64,000 bases of DNA. It comes from Capillimicrobium parvum. GTDB lineage: Bacteria; Actinomycetota; Thermoleophilia; Solirubrobacterales; Solirubrobacteraceae. A program made the position numbers and the translations under genes. Positions 43,311 to 51,756 of the stretch are shown here, piece after piece (the first letter of the stretch is position 1; the number at the start of each line of letters is the position of its first letter). The notes beneath the pieces were generated by a model. That model made no database searches and had not been told where the DNA came from. It saw only the letters and a program-made list of their open reading frames with translations. The stretch is from the NCBI RefSeq assembly GCF_021172045.1, contig NZ_CP087164.1, positions 558,001 through 622,000 on the forward strand, read 5' to 3'.

Positions 43311-44245
43311 CGACTCCACACCATCACCTCCCCCTCGAACGGGTCGTACGTGTCGATCTCGTGGTCGACGATCTCGCGGATCGCGATCTCCTCGGAGGCC
43401 AGCGCGACGAGGTCGTCGGACTCGTAGAGCACGAGCGGCTTGGCCGCGAGCTCGTCCTTGGCCATGCCGAGCGCGTCCTCGGTGACGCAGATGTACGTGA
43501 ACACGCCGTCGAGCTCCTCGAGGCTGTCGCGCATCGCGTCCTCCAGCGAGCGGCCCTCCGCCATCTTCTCCGCCAGGTAGACGGCGATGACCTCCGAGTC
43601 GCACTCGGACTGGAAGCGATGGCCGCTGCGCTCGAGGCGCCGGCGCCACTCGAAGTAGTTCGTCAGCTGGCCGTTGTGGACCACCGCGACGTCGGAGAAC
43701 GGGTACGCCCAGTACGGGTGCGCGCCGGAGATGTCGACGTCGGACTCGGTCGCCATCCGCACGTGCCCGATGGCGTGGCTGCCCTCGAACGAGCCGAGGT
43801 GGTAGTCCGAGGAGACGGTCTCCGCGTCGCCGAGGTCCTTGATGATCTCCAGCGACCGGCCGAGCGACAGCACCTCGGCGTCGCGGCTGACGTCCTCGAC
43901 GCGGTCGGCGAGCGGCTTGAGGTCGCCGTCGTAGTCGAACGTCAGCGTCAGCGCGTACGGGTGATGCCCGTTCGTCGTCTCGTGCAGCCGGGCCCCCATC
44001 GCCTGCACCCGGCGCTCCACCTCGCGGCGGTCGCGCGTCAGGCGCTGCGCGAAGTCGAAGTCGCGCGGCGTGTTGGCGTCGGCCAGCTTGACGCGCATGA
44101 TCCACGCCTCGTGCTGCGGCGGCCCGTAGAGCGCGAAGCCGGTGGAGTCCGGCCCGCGGTGCTTCATGGACTGCAGCATCCGGGTCATGTCGCGCCCGAT
44201 CGGCCGCATCCCGTCGCGATAGATGATCCCCGCGATCCCGCACAT
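43307..44245 (-). CDS. mgsA: Class II glutamine amidotransferase subunit of N-methylglutamate synthase (MgsA)
   Basis: A 312-residue Ntn-type glutaminase. The catalytic Cys2 follows the initiator Met (MCGIAGIIY), then KHRGPDSTGFALYG near residue 28 and the oxyanion region VVHNGQLTNYFEWRR near 188. In the Mgs complex this subunit corresponds to the N-terminal amidotransferase domain of glutamate synthase. ATG at 44245 puts Cys at position 2 as required. It begins 37 bp after the gmaS-like gene. Confidence 0.84.
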   Translation of the reverse strand: MCGIAGIIYRDGMRPIGRDMTRMLQSMKHRGPDSTGFALYGPPQHEAWIMRVKLADANTPRDFDFAQRLTRDRREVERRVQAMGARLHETTNGHHPYALTLTFDYDGDLKPLADRVEDVSRDAEVLSLGRSLEIIKDLGDAETVSSDYHLGSFEGSHAIGHVRMATESDVDISGAHPYWAYPFSDVAVVHNGQLTNYFEWRRRLERSGHRFQSECDSEVIAVYLAEKMAEGRSLEDAMRDSLEELDGVFTYICVTEDALGMAKDELAAKPLVLYESDDLVALASEEIAIREIVDHEIDTYDPFEGEVMVWSR

Positions 44246-44282
44246 CAGCGCCGCGCTCCTTCCGGCGAGGTCGGGGCGTGCG

Positions 44283-45755
44283 TCACGGCAGCACCTCCAG
44301 GTACTCGTCGCGCTCCCAGTCGGTGACCGCGGCGAGGTAGCGCTCCCATTCGTCGCGCTTGTAGTGGTTGAAGACCTTGTAGAGCCGGCCCGGCATCGCG
44401 CTGCGCACGACCTCGTCGGCGGCCAGCGCCTCCAGCGCCGCGCCGAGGCTGTCGGGCACCTTCTCGATGTCCGCGCCCCCGGCGAGCAGCTCGTACGTGT
44501 TGCCCTCCTGCGGCGGCCCCGGATCCACCTCGCGGCGGATGCCGTCGAGGCCGGCGCGCAGCAGCGACGCCACCGTCAGGTACGGGTTGCACGACGAGTC
44601 GACGCCGCGGTACTCGAAGCGCCCGCCGGACGCCACGCGCACCGTCGTGGTGCGGTTCTGCCAGCCCCAGTTCTTGTAGATCGGGGCCCAGAAGCCGGTG
44701 TCCCACATCCGGCAGTACGAGTTCACGGTCGGGTTGCCGACGCACATCAGCGCCGGGAAGTGGTCGAGCATGCCGCCGAGGAAGTGCCGGGCGATCTGCG
44801 AGAGCTGCGCCGGGCCGGACGGGTCGTGGAAGACGTTGTTGCCGTCGCGGTCCATCAGCGTGAAGTGATGGTGGTGGCCGTTGGCCGCCACGCCCGTGAA
44901 CGGCTTGGGCATGAAGGTCGGCAGCAGATCGTGCTTGCGGCCCACCGCGGCGCAGACCTGGCGGTACGTCGTGATGTTGTCGGCGGTGCGGCACGGCCGG
45001 TCGAAGCGGAAGTTCAGCTCGAGCTGGCCGGGAGCGTCCTCGTGGTCGCCGTAGCTCATGTCGAGGCCGAGCTTCTGGCCGTACTCGACGACGTCGAGCA
45101 GCACCGGACGGAGCTCCTCGAACTGGTGGATGTGGTAGCAGTAGGGCTTGGTGACGCCCTCGGGGACCTGGCCGGCCTCCGGCTTCCTGAGCCACATCAT
45201 CTCGGGCTCGATCCCGATGAGGAACTCGCAGTCGAGCTCCTGCTCGAAGTCGTGGGCGATGCGCTTGAGGTTCTGGCGCGGGTCGGCGTCGAGCAGCTCG
45301 CCGGTCTCCGTGTCGTAGCAGTCGCAGTACACGCGGGCGACGCGCTCGTCCCACGGCAGGACGGCGAACGTGTCGAGGTCGGCGACCGCGGCCAGCTCGG
45401 ACTCGTGCGGGTCGAAGCCGATGTAGTTGCCGTAGCGGTCGGTGAAGAGGTTGGCCGTGGCGCCGTAGACGAGCTGGTAGCCCTTCTCGGCGACCTGCGG
45501 GAAGAAGGACGAGACGACGCCCTTGCCCATGACGCGGCCCGTGATCGAGACCTGCTGGAAGAAGACGTAGCGGATGCCGCGCTCCTCGATCAGTCGCGTG
45601 AGCGCCTCGATCCTCTCGCGGCGGCCGGGCGCGTTGCGGGCCTCCTCGAGCGTCGGGGGGGCCGGGGCGACGCGGTCGCTGGCGAGCACGCTCGCGACGG
45701 TGCCGCCGAACTCGGGCATCGGGTCGAGCGTGTACGGCTCCGCCTCAGTGGCCAT
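44283..45755 (-). CDS. gmaS: Glutamine synthetase-like gamma-glutamylmethylamide synthetase candidate
   Basis: A 490-residue member of the glutamine synthetase superfamily. The metal and ATP sites are visible: EFLIGIEPEMMW near residue 176, GQLELNFRFDRP near 244, TGVAANGHHHHFTL near 287 and RTTTVRVASGGRFEYRGVDSSCNPYL near 370-395 in parts. It leads the operon that carries mgsABC, which fits GmaS, the enzyme that joins methylamine to glutamate. ATG at 45755 is used because GAGGGG stands 5 bp upstream. Ordinary glutamine synthetase activity or use of another amine cannot be excluded. Confidence 0.75.
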   Translation of the reverse strand: MATEAEPYTLDPMPEFGGTVASVLASDRVAPAPPTLEEARNAPGRRERIEALTRLIEERGIRYVFFQQVSITGRVMGKGVVSSFFPQVAEKGYQLVYGATANLFTDRYGNYIGFDPHESELAAVADLDTFAVLPWDERVARVYCDCYDTETGELLDADPRQNLKRIAHDFEQELDCEFLIGIEPEMMWLRKPEAGQVPEGVTKPYCYHIHQFEELRPVLLDVVEYGQKLGLDMSYGDHEDAPGQLELNFRFDRPCRTADNITTYRQVCAAVGRKHDLLPTFMPKPFTGVAANGHHHHFTLMDRDGNNVFHDPSGPAQLSQIARHFLGGMLDHFPALMCVGNPTVNSYCRMWDTGFWAPIYKNWGWQNRTTTVRVASGGRFEYRGVDSSCNPYLTVASLLRAGLDGIRREVDPGPPQEGNTYELLAGGADIEKVPDSLGAALEALAADEVVRSAMPGRLYKVFNHYKRDEWERYLAAVTDWERDEYLEVLP

Positions 45756-45799
45756 CTGTCCCCTCACTCTCCTCGGTCGCTGGAGCGCTCTGCGGCGCG

Positions 45800-45833
45800 A
45801 CTATAGCGCACGCGTTGAGCAAATTGGTACACG
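45800..45833 (-). promoter_or_regulatory. Promoter of the gmaS-mgs operon with 14-bp operator
   Basis: A -10 box TATAGT lies on the minus strand at 45800-45805. Overlapping the -35 region is CAAATTGGTACACG (45820-45833, plus-strand reading). The same motif with two changes, CAAAGTGGTACAAG, lies in the permease promoter at 48406-48419. Overlap with the -35 suggests repression. The adjacent GntR protein is the likeliest binder; its group often uses sites with a GTAC-type core. Confidence 0.5.
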
Positions 45834-45857
45834 TTCCGCGCCCCCTACAATCGATGC

Positions 45858-46343
45858 GTGATCGGTGTCCGTCACGGACAGGCGCAGCAGCCGGCGTCGA
45901 GCCGCGACGGAGTGCGCCCCGTCCTTCTGGCGACCATGTCGGTCCGCATCGATCCGGCGGCCGAGCGGATGGCGACGGAGACCGCACTGGAGACCGGCGC
46001 GCACGTCGTGATCGTCAACCTCGTGCGGTTGCCGCTGTACGGCACCTCGCTCGTGCTGCACGGCCCCGACGGTGCGGTGCTGCCGCACGAGGACGAACGC
46101 GACGAGGTCCGGGCGGCGGCGCAGCGCCTCGCCGACCGCGGGGTCGACGTCGAGCTGCTGCGCGTGTTCAGCACCCGGCCGGTGCGCGCGCTGTCCGAGC
46201 TCGTCCACGAGCGCGACATCGGTCTCGTGGTCATCGGGCCCGACGCCTCGCGGGTGCGCCGGGGCCTCGTCCGGCGCCTGGTCCGTGCGGTCCAGGGGGC
46301 CGACTGTCTAGTGTGGATCGCGCCGGACGGATTCTGCACCTGA
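45858..46343 (+). CDS. Universal stress protein (UspA)-like protein
   Basis: A 161-residue cytoplasmic protein with a UspA-like alternating strand/helix pattern: VRPVLLATMSVRID near residue 19, a long helix starting at ERDEVRAAAQRLADRG near 79, and LVHERDIGLVVIGPDASRVRRGLVRRLVRAV in parts near 113-145. The last part keeps a Usp-like IGPDAS..R phosphate-binding element, but not the full G-2X-G-9X-G-(S/T) motif. GTG at 45858 is used. It is divergent from gmaS and shares its regulatory gap. Family assignment is moderate. Confidence 0.6.
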   Translation: MIGVRHGQAQQPASSRDGVRPVLLATMSVRIDPAAERMATETALETGAHVVIVNLVRLPLYGTSLVLHGPDGAVLPHEDERDEVRAAAQRLADRGVDVELLRVFSTRPVRALSELVHERDIGLVVIGPDASRVRRGLVRRLVRAVQGADCLVWIAPDGFCT

Positions 46344-46355
46344 GGAGAGGGTTCA

Positions 46356-46805
46356 GTGGGACGACGGGGTCGAGGGCGAGGACCTGCAGCACACGCGGAG
46401 GGTGGGCGCCGTCGCCGCCGGCGCGAGTACGAGGCGCCGGGCACCATCCTGAAGGGCCCGCCGATCGCGGTGACGTGCGAGTGCGGCGCCAAGCGCGACC
46501 TCGCCTACGGGGAGTCGTGGACCTGCGACCAGTGCGGCCGCACCTGGAACACGAAGCAGATCCCGGCCGAGCAGTACCAGGAGATCCGCAAGCTCCAGCT
46601 GCGCTACCGCGCGGTCCCGGTCGCGCTCGCCTCGGTCATCGCCGCCATCGCGATCTTCTTCACGCTGACCGGCAACATCTTCAGCGTGTTCTTCCTGATG
46701 CCGGTGGGCCTCATCGGCTGGTTCACCCTCGTGCGGCCCGTGCACCGCAAGCGCTACCGCCAGGCGATCTCGGACCTGCCGCGCTGGGACCTGCGGCCGG
46801 AGTGA
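46356..46805 (+). CDS. Membrane protein with N-terminal zinc-ribbon-like motif
   Basis: A 149-residue protein. A basic N-terminus is followed by a zinc-ribbon-like pair CECGAKRDL and CDQCGRTW near residues 41-62, then two close hydrophobic helices at about 83-104 and 110-127, and a basic tail. I do not recognise the family. GTG at 46356 has GGAGAGGG 5 bp upstream. It follows the stress-protein-like gene by 12 bp and is likely co-transcribed with it. Confidence 0.65.
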   Translation: MGRRGRGRGPAAHAEGGRRRRRREYEAPGTILKGPPIAVTCECGAKRDLAYGESWTCDQCGRTWNTKQIPAEQYQEIRKLQLRYRAVPVALASVIAAIAIFFTLTGNIFSVFFLMPVGLIGWFTLVRPVHRKRYRQAISDLPRWDLRPE

Positions 46806-46835
46806 TCGCTCACCCCGGCCGCGCGGCCCAGCTCG

Positions 46836-46851
46836 CCTGGTGAAACCCAGG
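46836..46851. terminator. Weak hairpin between convergent genes
   Basis: CCTGG and CCAGG pair around a six-base loop in the 51-bp gap between convergent genes. There is no T-run. It may serve as a weak bidirectional terminator; evidence is limited to the stem. Confidence 0.3.
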
Positions 46852-46856
46852 CCCGT

Positions 46857-48356
46857 CTAGACGGGCGCCGTCGGCGCCGTCGCCAGCTCGCGGTGCGCGC
46901 GCTCCTCCTCGGGCGTCTGAGGAATCTGCTCGCGCCACTTCATCGGCAGCTTGTCCTGCACGACGTGCCGGAACACGTAGAGCAGCAGCGCGGCGACGAG
47001 GACCAGGAGGCCGATGCGCGTCTTGTCCCAGCCGTAGCCATACCCCGTGATCCCCAGGAACCCGCCGGACCAGATGAACCCGCCGCCCACGAGGAACAGG
47101 AGGTTCGCGGCGAACAGGAAAGCGCCGAGCGGCACCCAGTAGTTGGGCAGCCGCACCGGTCGTGGCCAGTTCGGCCGGTCCTTGCGCAACAGCAGGAACC
47201 CACCGAGCGCGGTACAGGTAGCGAACACGTAGCCGACGTTGCTGACCGCCAGGATCTCCAGCACGCTTCCGAAGAACGTGATGAGGAAGATGTTCAGCAG
47301 GGCGTCCAGCGTCATCGCCACGCCCGGCACGTGGAATCGGTTGAGCGTGCCGAACTGTTTGATCGTCATCCCGTCCTTGGCTATGCCATACAAGGCTCTC
47401 GAGCCGTCCATGGTCGCTGTGTTCATGGACAGCACCAGCCCCGCGACAAGGCAGAAGATCATCACGTTGCCCAGCGCGTTGCCGACGAGGATGTCGAACG
47501 CCTGCGTGTAGAAGGCGATGAACGTCGAGTCGTTGGCGACCGCCTCCGTGCCGAGCGTGCCGCCCAGCCCGAGCGGCACGAGCGCATACACCGCGACGCA
47601 GAACAGCGCAGAGACGCGCAGCGCCTTCGCGGTGTCGCGCTCGGTGTCGTGGAACTCGGGCGCGAACGTCGCGACCACCTCGATGCCGTACGCCGACCAG
47701 CACATGAAGTACAGCCAGGTGATGGCGAGCGGGAAGCCGCCGTTGGCCCCGATGTTCCACTGGAGGTTGCTGCCGTGGAAGTCGCCGGTGATGTACGGCA
47801 GGAACATGAGCACGGCGGTCGGGATCAGCAGCAGACCGCCGGTGACGTAGCCGAACCACACCGCCGGCCGGACCCCGAACACGTTGAACAGCCAGACGAT
47901 CGCGATGAGGGCGACGCCGAGGATGATGGCCAGGTCGAGGTCGAACCCGGCGCCGCTGGTCGACCACGTCGTGGAGGAGAACCACTCCGCCTGGATCAGC
48001 GTGCCGGCCACGAGGCCGTTGATCGAGAGGACGACCGACCAGCCGATCCAGTAGCCGAACGTGGCCAGCGGACCGATGACCGTCAGGTACTTCCGCCACG
48101 CCTCATGGGCGTAGAGGGCGATGCCGCCCGACTTGTTCGGGAACATGCACGCCAGTTCGGCGTGGATGTTGTTCTGCATCGCGCCGAGCGTGATCGAGAT
48201 CGTCCACAGGGCGAAGGCGCCGGCCGTGCCGAGAGCGCCGATCGAGCTGCCGAGCGCGGCGATGAGAAAGCCCGGGTTGGCCAAGGCCACCACGAACCCG
48301 TCCCACCATGACATCGCTTTGAGGAGCTGTCGCTCCTCAACCTGGGCTGACGCCAA
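46857..48356 (-). CDS. APC-superfamily amino acid/amine permease
   Basis: A 499-residue membrane protein with about 12-14 helices. The first helix region NPGFLIAALGSSIGALGTAGAFALW (in parts, near residue 28) holds the Gly-rich unwound segment typical of APC transporters. FAPEFHDTERDTAKALRVSALF and MNTATMDGSRALYGIAKDGM are further family segments. It lies between the amine operon and the GntR gene and carries the same operator motif as the gmaS promoter, so it probably imports an amine or a methylated amino acid. TTG at 48356 is used as the start (AGAGGAC just upstream); an internal ATG is possible. Confidence 0.82.
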   Translation of the reverse strand: MASAQVEERQLLKAMSWWDGFVVALANPGFLIAALGSSIGALGTAGAFALWTISITLGAMQNNIHAELACMFPNKSGGIALYAHEAWRKYLTVIGPLATFGYWIGWSVVLSINGLVAGTLIQAEWFSSTTWSTSGAGFDLDLAIILGVALIAIVWLFNVFGVRPAVWFGYVTGGLLLIPTAVLMFLPYITGDFHGSNLQWNIGANGGFPLAITWLYFMCWSAYGIEVVATFAPEFHDTERDTAKALRVSALFCVAVYALVPLGLGGTLGTEAVANDSTFIAFYTQAFDILVGNALGNVMIFCLVAGLVLSMNTATMDGSRALYGIAKDGMTIKQFGTLNRFHVPGVAMTLDALLNIFLITFFGSVLEILAVSNVGYVFATCTALGGFLLLRKDRPNWPRPVRLPNYWVPLGAFLFAANLLFLVGGGFIWSGGFLGITGYGYGWDKTRIGLLVLVAALLLYVFRHVVQDKLPMKWREQIPQTPEEERAHRELATAPTAPV

Positions 48357-48405
48357 AGTCCTCTCCCTCCTCGCACTGTTCGCCGTGTGCGGGACTGCGC
48401 GCGCT

Positions 48406-48435
48406 CTTGTACCACTTTGTTCATAGCAGTGTCAA
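48406..48435 (-). promoter_or_regulatory. Permease promoter with 14-bp operator
   Basis: On the minus strand a perfect -35 TTGACA (48430-48435) stands 17-18 bp from a -10-like GTACAA/TACAAG. That -10 lies inside CAAAGTGGTACAAG (48406-48419), the motif also found at the gmaS promoter. The gap 48357-48480 lies between the permease and the divergent GntR gene, so one bound protein could affect both. Confidence 0.5.
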
Positions 48436-48480
48436 CGAACTGAGCATGCCTGCGCTCGCGCGAACGAATACGCTCAGCGC

Positions 48481-49308
48481 ATGAGCGCCCAGCGCGGGTC
48501 ACAGCGCCCGTCACTCGTCGACACCGCGGAGGTCGCGCTGCGCAACTGGCTGGCCCCCGGGCGCCACCGCTCGGGCGACCGGCTGCCGCCCGAGCACGAC
48601 CTCGCGGAGATGCTCGGCATCTCGCGCGGGACGCTGCGCGCGGCCCTGCTGCGGCTCGAGGGCACGGGCGAGATCGTGCGCCGCCAGGGCAGCGGGACGT
48701 TCGTCGGCCGCGTCGGGCGCCGCAGTGCGCTCGACGAGGGCCTCGAGCGCCTGGAGCCCTACTCGTCCATCGCCCGCGGCCGCGGCACGAAGCTCACCGT
48801 CGAGGACCTCGGCATCGAGCGCACGGGGGCGTCGGCGGAGGCGGCGCAGCGGCTGTCGATCGAGCCGGGGAGCGAGGTCATCGAGATCTCGCGCGTCCTG
48901 CTCGCCGACGGGCGTCCCTCGGCGCGGATGGTCGACACGCTGGGCCCCCAGGTCGACGTGCCGTCCGACGCCAAGCTGCGCAGGGCGCTCAAGCAGGGCA
49001 CCATGGTGCTCGACATCCTGCTCGGCCGCGGGGTGCCGATCGCCTACGCGACGACCCACATCCTGCCCCGGATGGTGACGGCGCGCGAGCCGCTGGGCCG
49101 CCACCTCGGCATCGACCGCACGACCGCCGTGCTCGACCTCGAGGAGGTCTTCCACGTCACGACGGGCGAGGTCGTCTACTTCTCGCGCGACATCTTCGCC
49201 CCGGGCGGCCTCGACCTCCACGTGCTCCGCTGGCTCGAGGCGGCGCGGCCGGAGCAGGTCAACGCCCGCGGGCCCGGGCGCGTCGCGCGCACGAGGATCA
49301 AGGCCTGA
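48481..49308 (+). CDS. GntR-family regulator with UTRA-like ligand domain (HutC group)
   Basis: A 275-residue regulator. The winged helix covers about residues 11-75 (VALRNWLAPGRHRSGDRLPPEHDLAEMLGISRGTLRAALLRLEGTGEIVRRQGSGTFV in parts). The C-terminal 170 residues match the UTRA effector domain, with IEISRVLLADGRPSARMVDTL near 135 and IAYATTHILP near 183. ATG at 48481. It is divergent from the amine permease and its motif-bearing promoter, so it is the likely controller of the permease and the gmaS-mgs operon. The effector is unknown. Confidence 0.88.
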   Translation: MSAQRGSQRPSLVDTAEVALRNWLAPGRHRSGDRLPPEHDLAEMLGISRGTLRAALLRLEGTGEIVRRQGSGTFVGRVGRRSALDEGLERLEPYSSIARGRGTKLTVEDLGIERTGASAEAAQRLSIEPGSEVIEISRVLLADGRPSARMVDTLGPQVDVPSDAKLRRALKQGTMVLDILLGRGVPIAYATTHILPRMVTAREPLGRHLGIDRTTAVLDLEEVFHVTTGEVVYFSRDIFAPGGLDLHVLRWLEAARPEQVNARGPGRVARTRIKA

Positions 49309-50119
49309 GGCGCGGCAGCAGTTCGGCGACGGTGTCGACCGTCTCGTGCGGCCGGTGGCGGTCCGGGGCTTGTGTGAGATCGAGACCGCCGGTCATCCCG
49401 CTGCGCACGAGCACCGTGTAGGACCCGCCGATGTGGCCGAGCTCCACCTCGAGCGCGACGTCATCGCCGACGATCGCCAGCTCCGCCGCCGGGATGCCGC
49501 CCATGCGGCCGCTGATCTCGTCGAGGCTCGCCTGCGAGGGCTTGCCGACGATGCGCGGCGCCGCCCCGGTCGCCTTCGCCAGCGCCGCGGTGAGCATCGC
49601 CCCGCGGCTGAAGATCGGGCCGTCGGCCCCCGCATACGCCGACACGTAGCTCGCGGTCAGCAGCGGAGCGCCGGCGATGACCGCCCGGGCCGCGCGCTCG
49701 ATGACGCCGAAGTCGACGCTCTCGCCGTGCGCCACGAAGACCGCGCCCGCCTGCGGCCCGTCGCCGTTGGCCGAGAGGACGTCGATGCCCTCGGCCACCA
49801 TGCGCTCGCGCGTGACCTGCGGCGCGAAGACCTGCACCGGCACCCCCGGGTGGTTCGCCCGCAGGTAGGAGATCGCGCTGCACGGGGGCGTCACGACCTC
49901 CTCACCGGACACCCGGAGGCCGACCTCGCGCAGCTCCTCGGCGATCGTGCCCGGCGTCACGTGGCTGGCGTTCGTGCAGACGACGATCGGCCGGCCGCTC
50001 GTACGGATCGCGGCGAGCACCTCGCGGGCGCCGTCGATGACGACGAGCCCCTCGCGGCCGCGCTGGACGAGCGTCCCGTCGAGGTCGAAGACGAACCCGC
50101 GGGCGTCCTCAAGACGCAC
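49298..50119 (-). CDS. HAD-superfamily phosphatase (NagD-like)
   Basis: A 273-residue hydrolase. Motif I is FVFDLDGTLVQRG near residue 10 (nucleophile Asp), motif II is VVCTNASHVTPG near 46, the Lys is in IVGKPSQASLDE near 190, and motif IV is IVGDDVALEVELG near 216. A cap domain of the NagD type lies between motifs II and III. Such enzymes dephosphorylate small sugar- or nucleotide-like substrates. It overlaps the carboxyltransferase gene by 11 bp, implying co-translation. Substrate unknown. Confidence 0.85.
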   Translation of the reverse strand: MRLEDARGFVFDLDGTLVQRGREGLVVIDGAREVLAAIRTSGRPIVVCTNASHVTPGTIAEELREVGLRVSGEEVVTPPCSAISYLRANHPGVPVQVFAPQVTRERMVAEGIDVLSANGDGPQAGAVFVAHGESVDFGVIERAARAVIAGAPLLTASYVSAYAGADGPIFSRGAMLTAALAKATGAAPRIVGKPSQASLDEISGRMGGIPAAELAIVGDDVALEVELGHIGGSYTVLVRSGMTGGLDLTQAPDRHRPHETVDTVAELLPRLRP

Positions 50120-51581
50120 GGCGCCACACCACCTCGTCGTCGCCGCTGCGGTACTGCAGGAAGCCGATCGACGGCCGGTGCGCGACCTCGGCCAGCAGCG
50201 TGACCAGCGGGTTGCGTCCGGGCCGGGCGGCCGGCGGCGGCGGGCCCGCCGAGCTCAGCATCGCGTCGACCTGCTCGGCGGGCATCGTCATGCGCAGCAG
50301 CAGCTCCTCGTCGGAGATCGTCCTGCCGAACCGCTCGCGCGCGCCGTCGAGGCTGAGCGGGCGCGAGCGCGCGAGCTCCTTCGCGCGCGGCGTGGAGAGG
50401 ATGCGGTCGGCGACGTCGGGATCGACCGGCGCGGGCGGCTGGCCGAAGTGCCCGAGGAAGTAGCGGATGACCTCGTCGGGGACCGTCGCGTAGCGCTCGG
50501 GAGCGATGACGTTCATGCTCGCCTGGGTCACGAGGAACTGCGCATAGGGGGTCACGACGATCGGGTAGCCGAACTCGGCGCGGACGCGCCCGACCTCGGC
50601 GAGCGCGGCATCGAACAGCTCGCCGCGGCGGATCTCCTCGAGCTGGCGGCGCATGGTCGTCACGACGCCGCCCGGCAGCTGGTGGGCCTCGTAGGTGGCG
50701 TCGTACGCGCGCGGCGCACCCGGCGGCAGGCCCTTGAGCTCGGCGAGCGCGCGGAAGTGCGCCGAGACCTCGGCCAGCGCGTCGAGGTCGAGCTCGTGGG
50801 AGAAGCCGATCGCCTCGACGTCGCGCAGCGTGCTCTCCGCGACCGGCTGCGACGTGCCCTGCCCGAGCGGACCGACCGCGGTGTGCAGCGCCGAGAAGCC
50901 GAGCCGGCAGCCCTCCAGGTAGGCCTGCGGCGCCAGCCCGATCGTGCAGTGGCTGTGCAGCTCGATCGGGCGGTGGGGGAACGCCTCGAACAGGCGCGGG
51001 CCCAGCTGGCGCAGGCGGTCGATGCTGACCAGGCCGCCCGGGTCCTTGAGGTACAGGCGGTCGATGTCCGGCGACTCGGCCAGCCGCCGCGCGCGGGTGA
51101 CGTAGTGCTCGTCGTCGTGCACGGCGCTGCGCGAGTAGGTCAGGCCCATGACGACCTCCTCGGCGCCCTCCTCGCGGGCCAGCCGGGCGAGCGTGATGAG
51201 CGCGTCCGCGTCGTTCATCGGCTCGGCGACCTGGATGCGCCGGATGCCGTTGCGGATCACGCAGCTCAGCGCGAGGCGGATGACGTCCTCCTCGGCCGGC
51301 TCCCACGAGATGAAGCGCATGCCCGTCGTCAGGAAGGTGAGCATGGTGTCCGGCATCGCCGCGCTGACGCGGCGGATGCGCTCCCACGGGTCCTCCTGGT
51401 GGAAGCGCACCGACACGGCCATGTGGGTGCTCGTGGTGAAGTCGAGCGCGCGGAAGCCGACGCGGTCCATCGCCGGCGCGATCGAGAGCACGTCGGGCGT
51501 CGTCAGGCCGGTCGCGCCCCACAGGCTCTGGTTGCCGTCGCGGGTGCTGGTGTCGACGAACTCGATCGGCGCGGCAGTCAT
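50109..51581 (-). CDS. Carboxyltransferase-domain protein (pyruvate carboxylase B/oxaloacetate decarboxylase alpha-like), no biotin domain
   Basis: A 490-residue protein of the HMGL-like TIM barrel plus PYC/OADA conserved domain. Barrel segments are EFVDTSTRDGNQSLWGA near residue 8, DRLYLKDPGGLVSI near 178 and IELHSHCTIGLAPQAYL near 208, giving metal ligands Asp and the His-x-His pair. The lysine of the KDPGG motif is the one carbamylated in related enzymes. There is no C-terminal biotinyl domain (no AMKM). ATG at 51581 overlaps the stop of a 53-residue BCCP-like stub. A biotin carrier would have to come from elsewhere, or the reaction is biotin-free. Confidence 0.82.
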   Translation of the reverse strand: MTAAPIEFVDTSTRDGNQSLWGATGLTTPDVLSIAPAMDRVGFRALDFTTSTHMAVSVRFHQEDPWERIRRVSAAMPDTMLTFLTTGMRFISWEPAEEDVIRLALSCVIRNGIRRIQVAEPMNDADALITLARLAREEGAEEVVMGLTYSRSAVHDDEHYVTRARRLAESPDIDRLYLKDPGGLVSIDRLRQLGPRLFEAFPHRPIELHSHCTIGLAPQAYLEGCRLGFSALHTAVGPLGQGTSQPVAESTLRDVEAIGFSHELDLDALAEVSAHFRALAELKGLPPGAPRAYDATYEAHQLPGGVVTTMRRQLEEIRRGELFDAALAEVGRVRAEFGYPIVVTPYAQFLVTQASMNVIAPERYATVPDEVIRYFLGHFGQPPAPVDPDVADRILSTPRAKELARSRPLSLDGARERFGRTISDEELLLRMTMPAEQVDAMLSSAGPPPPAARPGRNPLVTLLAEVAHRPSIGFLQYRSGDDEVVWRRAS

Positions 51582-51739
51582 GCGGCCGGGGGCGGGGGTG
51601 GGGCGGCGCCCGTGACGCCGCCGGGCGGCGTCCGCACGACGTGCAGCTCGAACTCGCCCGTGCACACGCGCAGCTCGCCGGTGCCCGGGCGCTCGAGGAT
51701 CGCGATGATCTCGCGCACGTCGTCGTCGCTCAGCGGCAT
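51578..51739 (-). CDS. 53-residue BCCP N-terminal-like peptide
   Basis: The sequence DDVREIIAILERPGTGELRVCTGEFELHVVR looks like the N-terminal helix-strand part of acetyl-CoA carboxylase biotin carrier protein (in parts, residues 5-35). It ends in a Gly/Pro/Ala tail at exactly the place where AccB has its Pro-rich linker, but there is no biotinyl domain after it. ATG at 51739; its stop overlaps the carboxyltransferase start (ATGA). It may be a docking subunit or a relic of a longer carrier. Confidence 0.6.
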   Translation of the reverse strand: MPLSDDDVREIIAILERPGTGELRVCTGEFELHVVRTPPGGVTGAAPPPPPAA

Positions 51740-51756
51740 GCGGTCACCGGTGGCCC

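Noticed and set aside
41087-44245. Ordinary glutamate synthase split in three
   Set aside because: Not excluded, but the GmaS-like gene and amine genes in the same operon make N-methylglutamate synthase the better call; no NADPH small subunit (GltD) is present.
49957-51522. Alternative minus-strand frame across the carboxyltransferase
   Set aside because: Arg-rich shadow frame; the frame in use has the TIM-barrel motifs.
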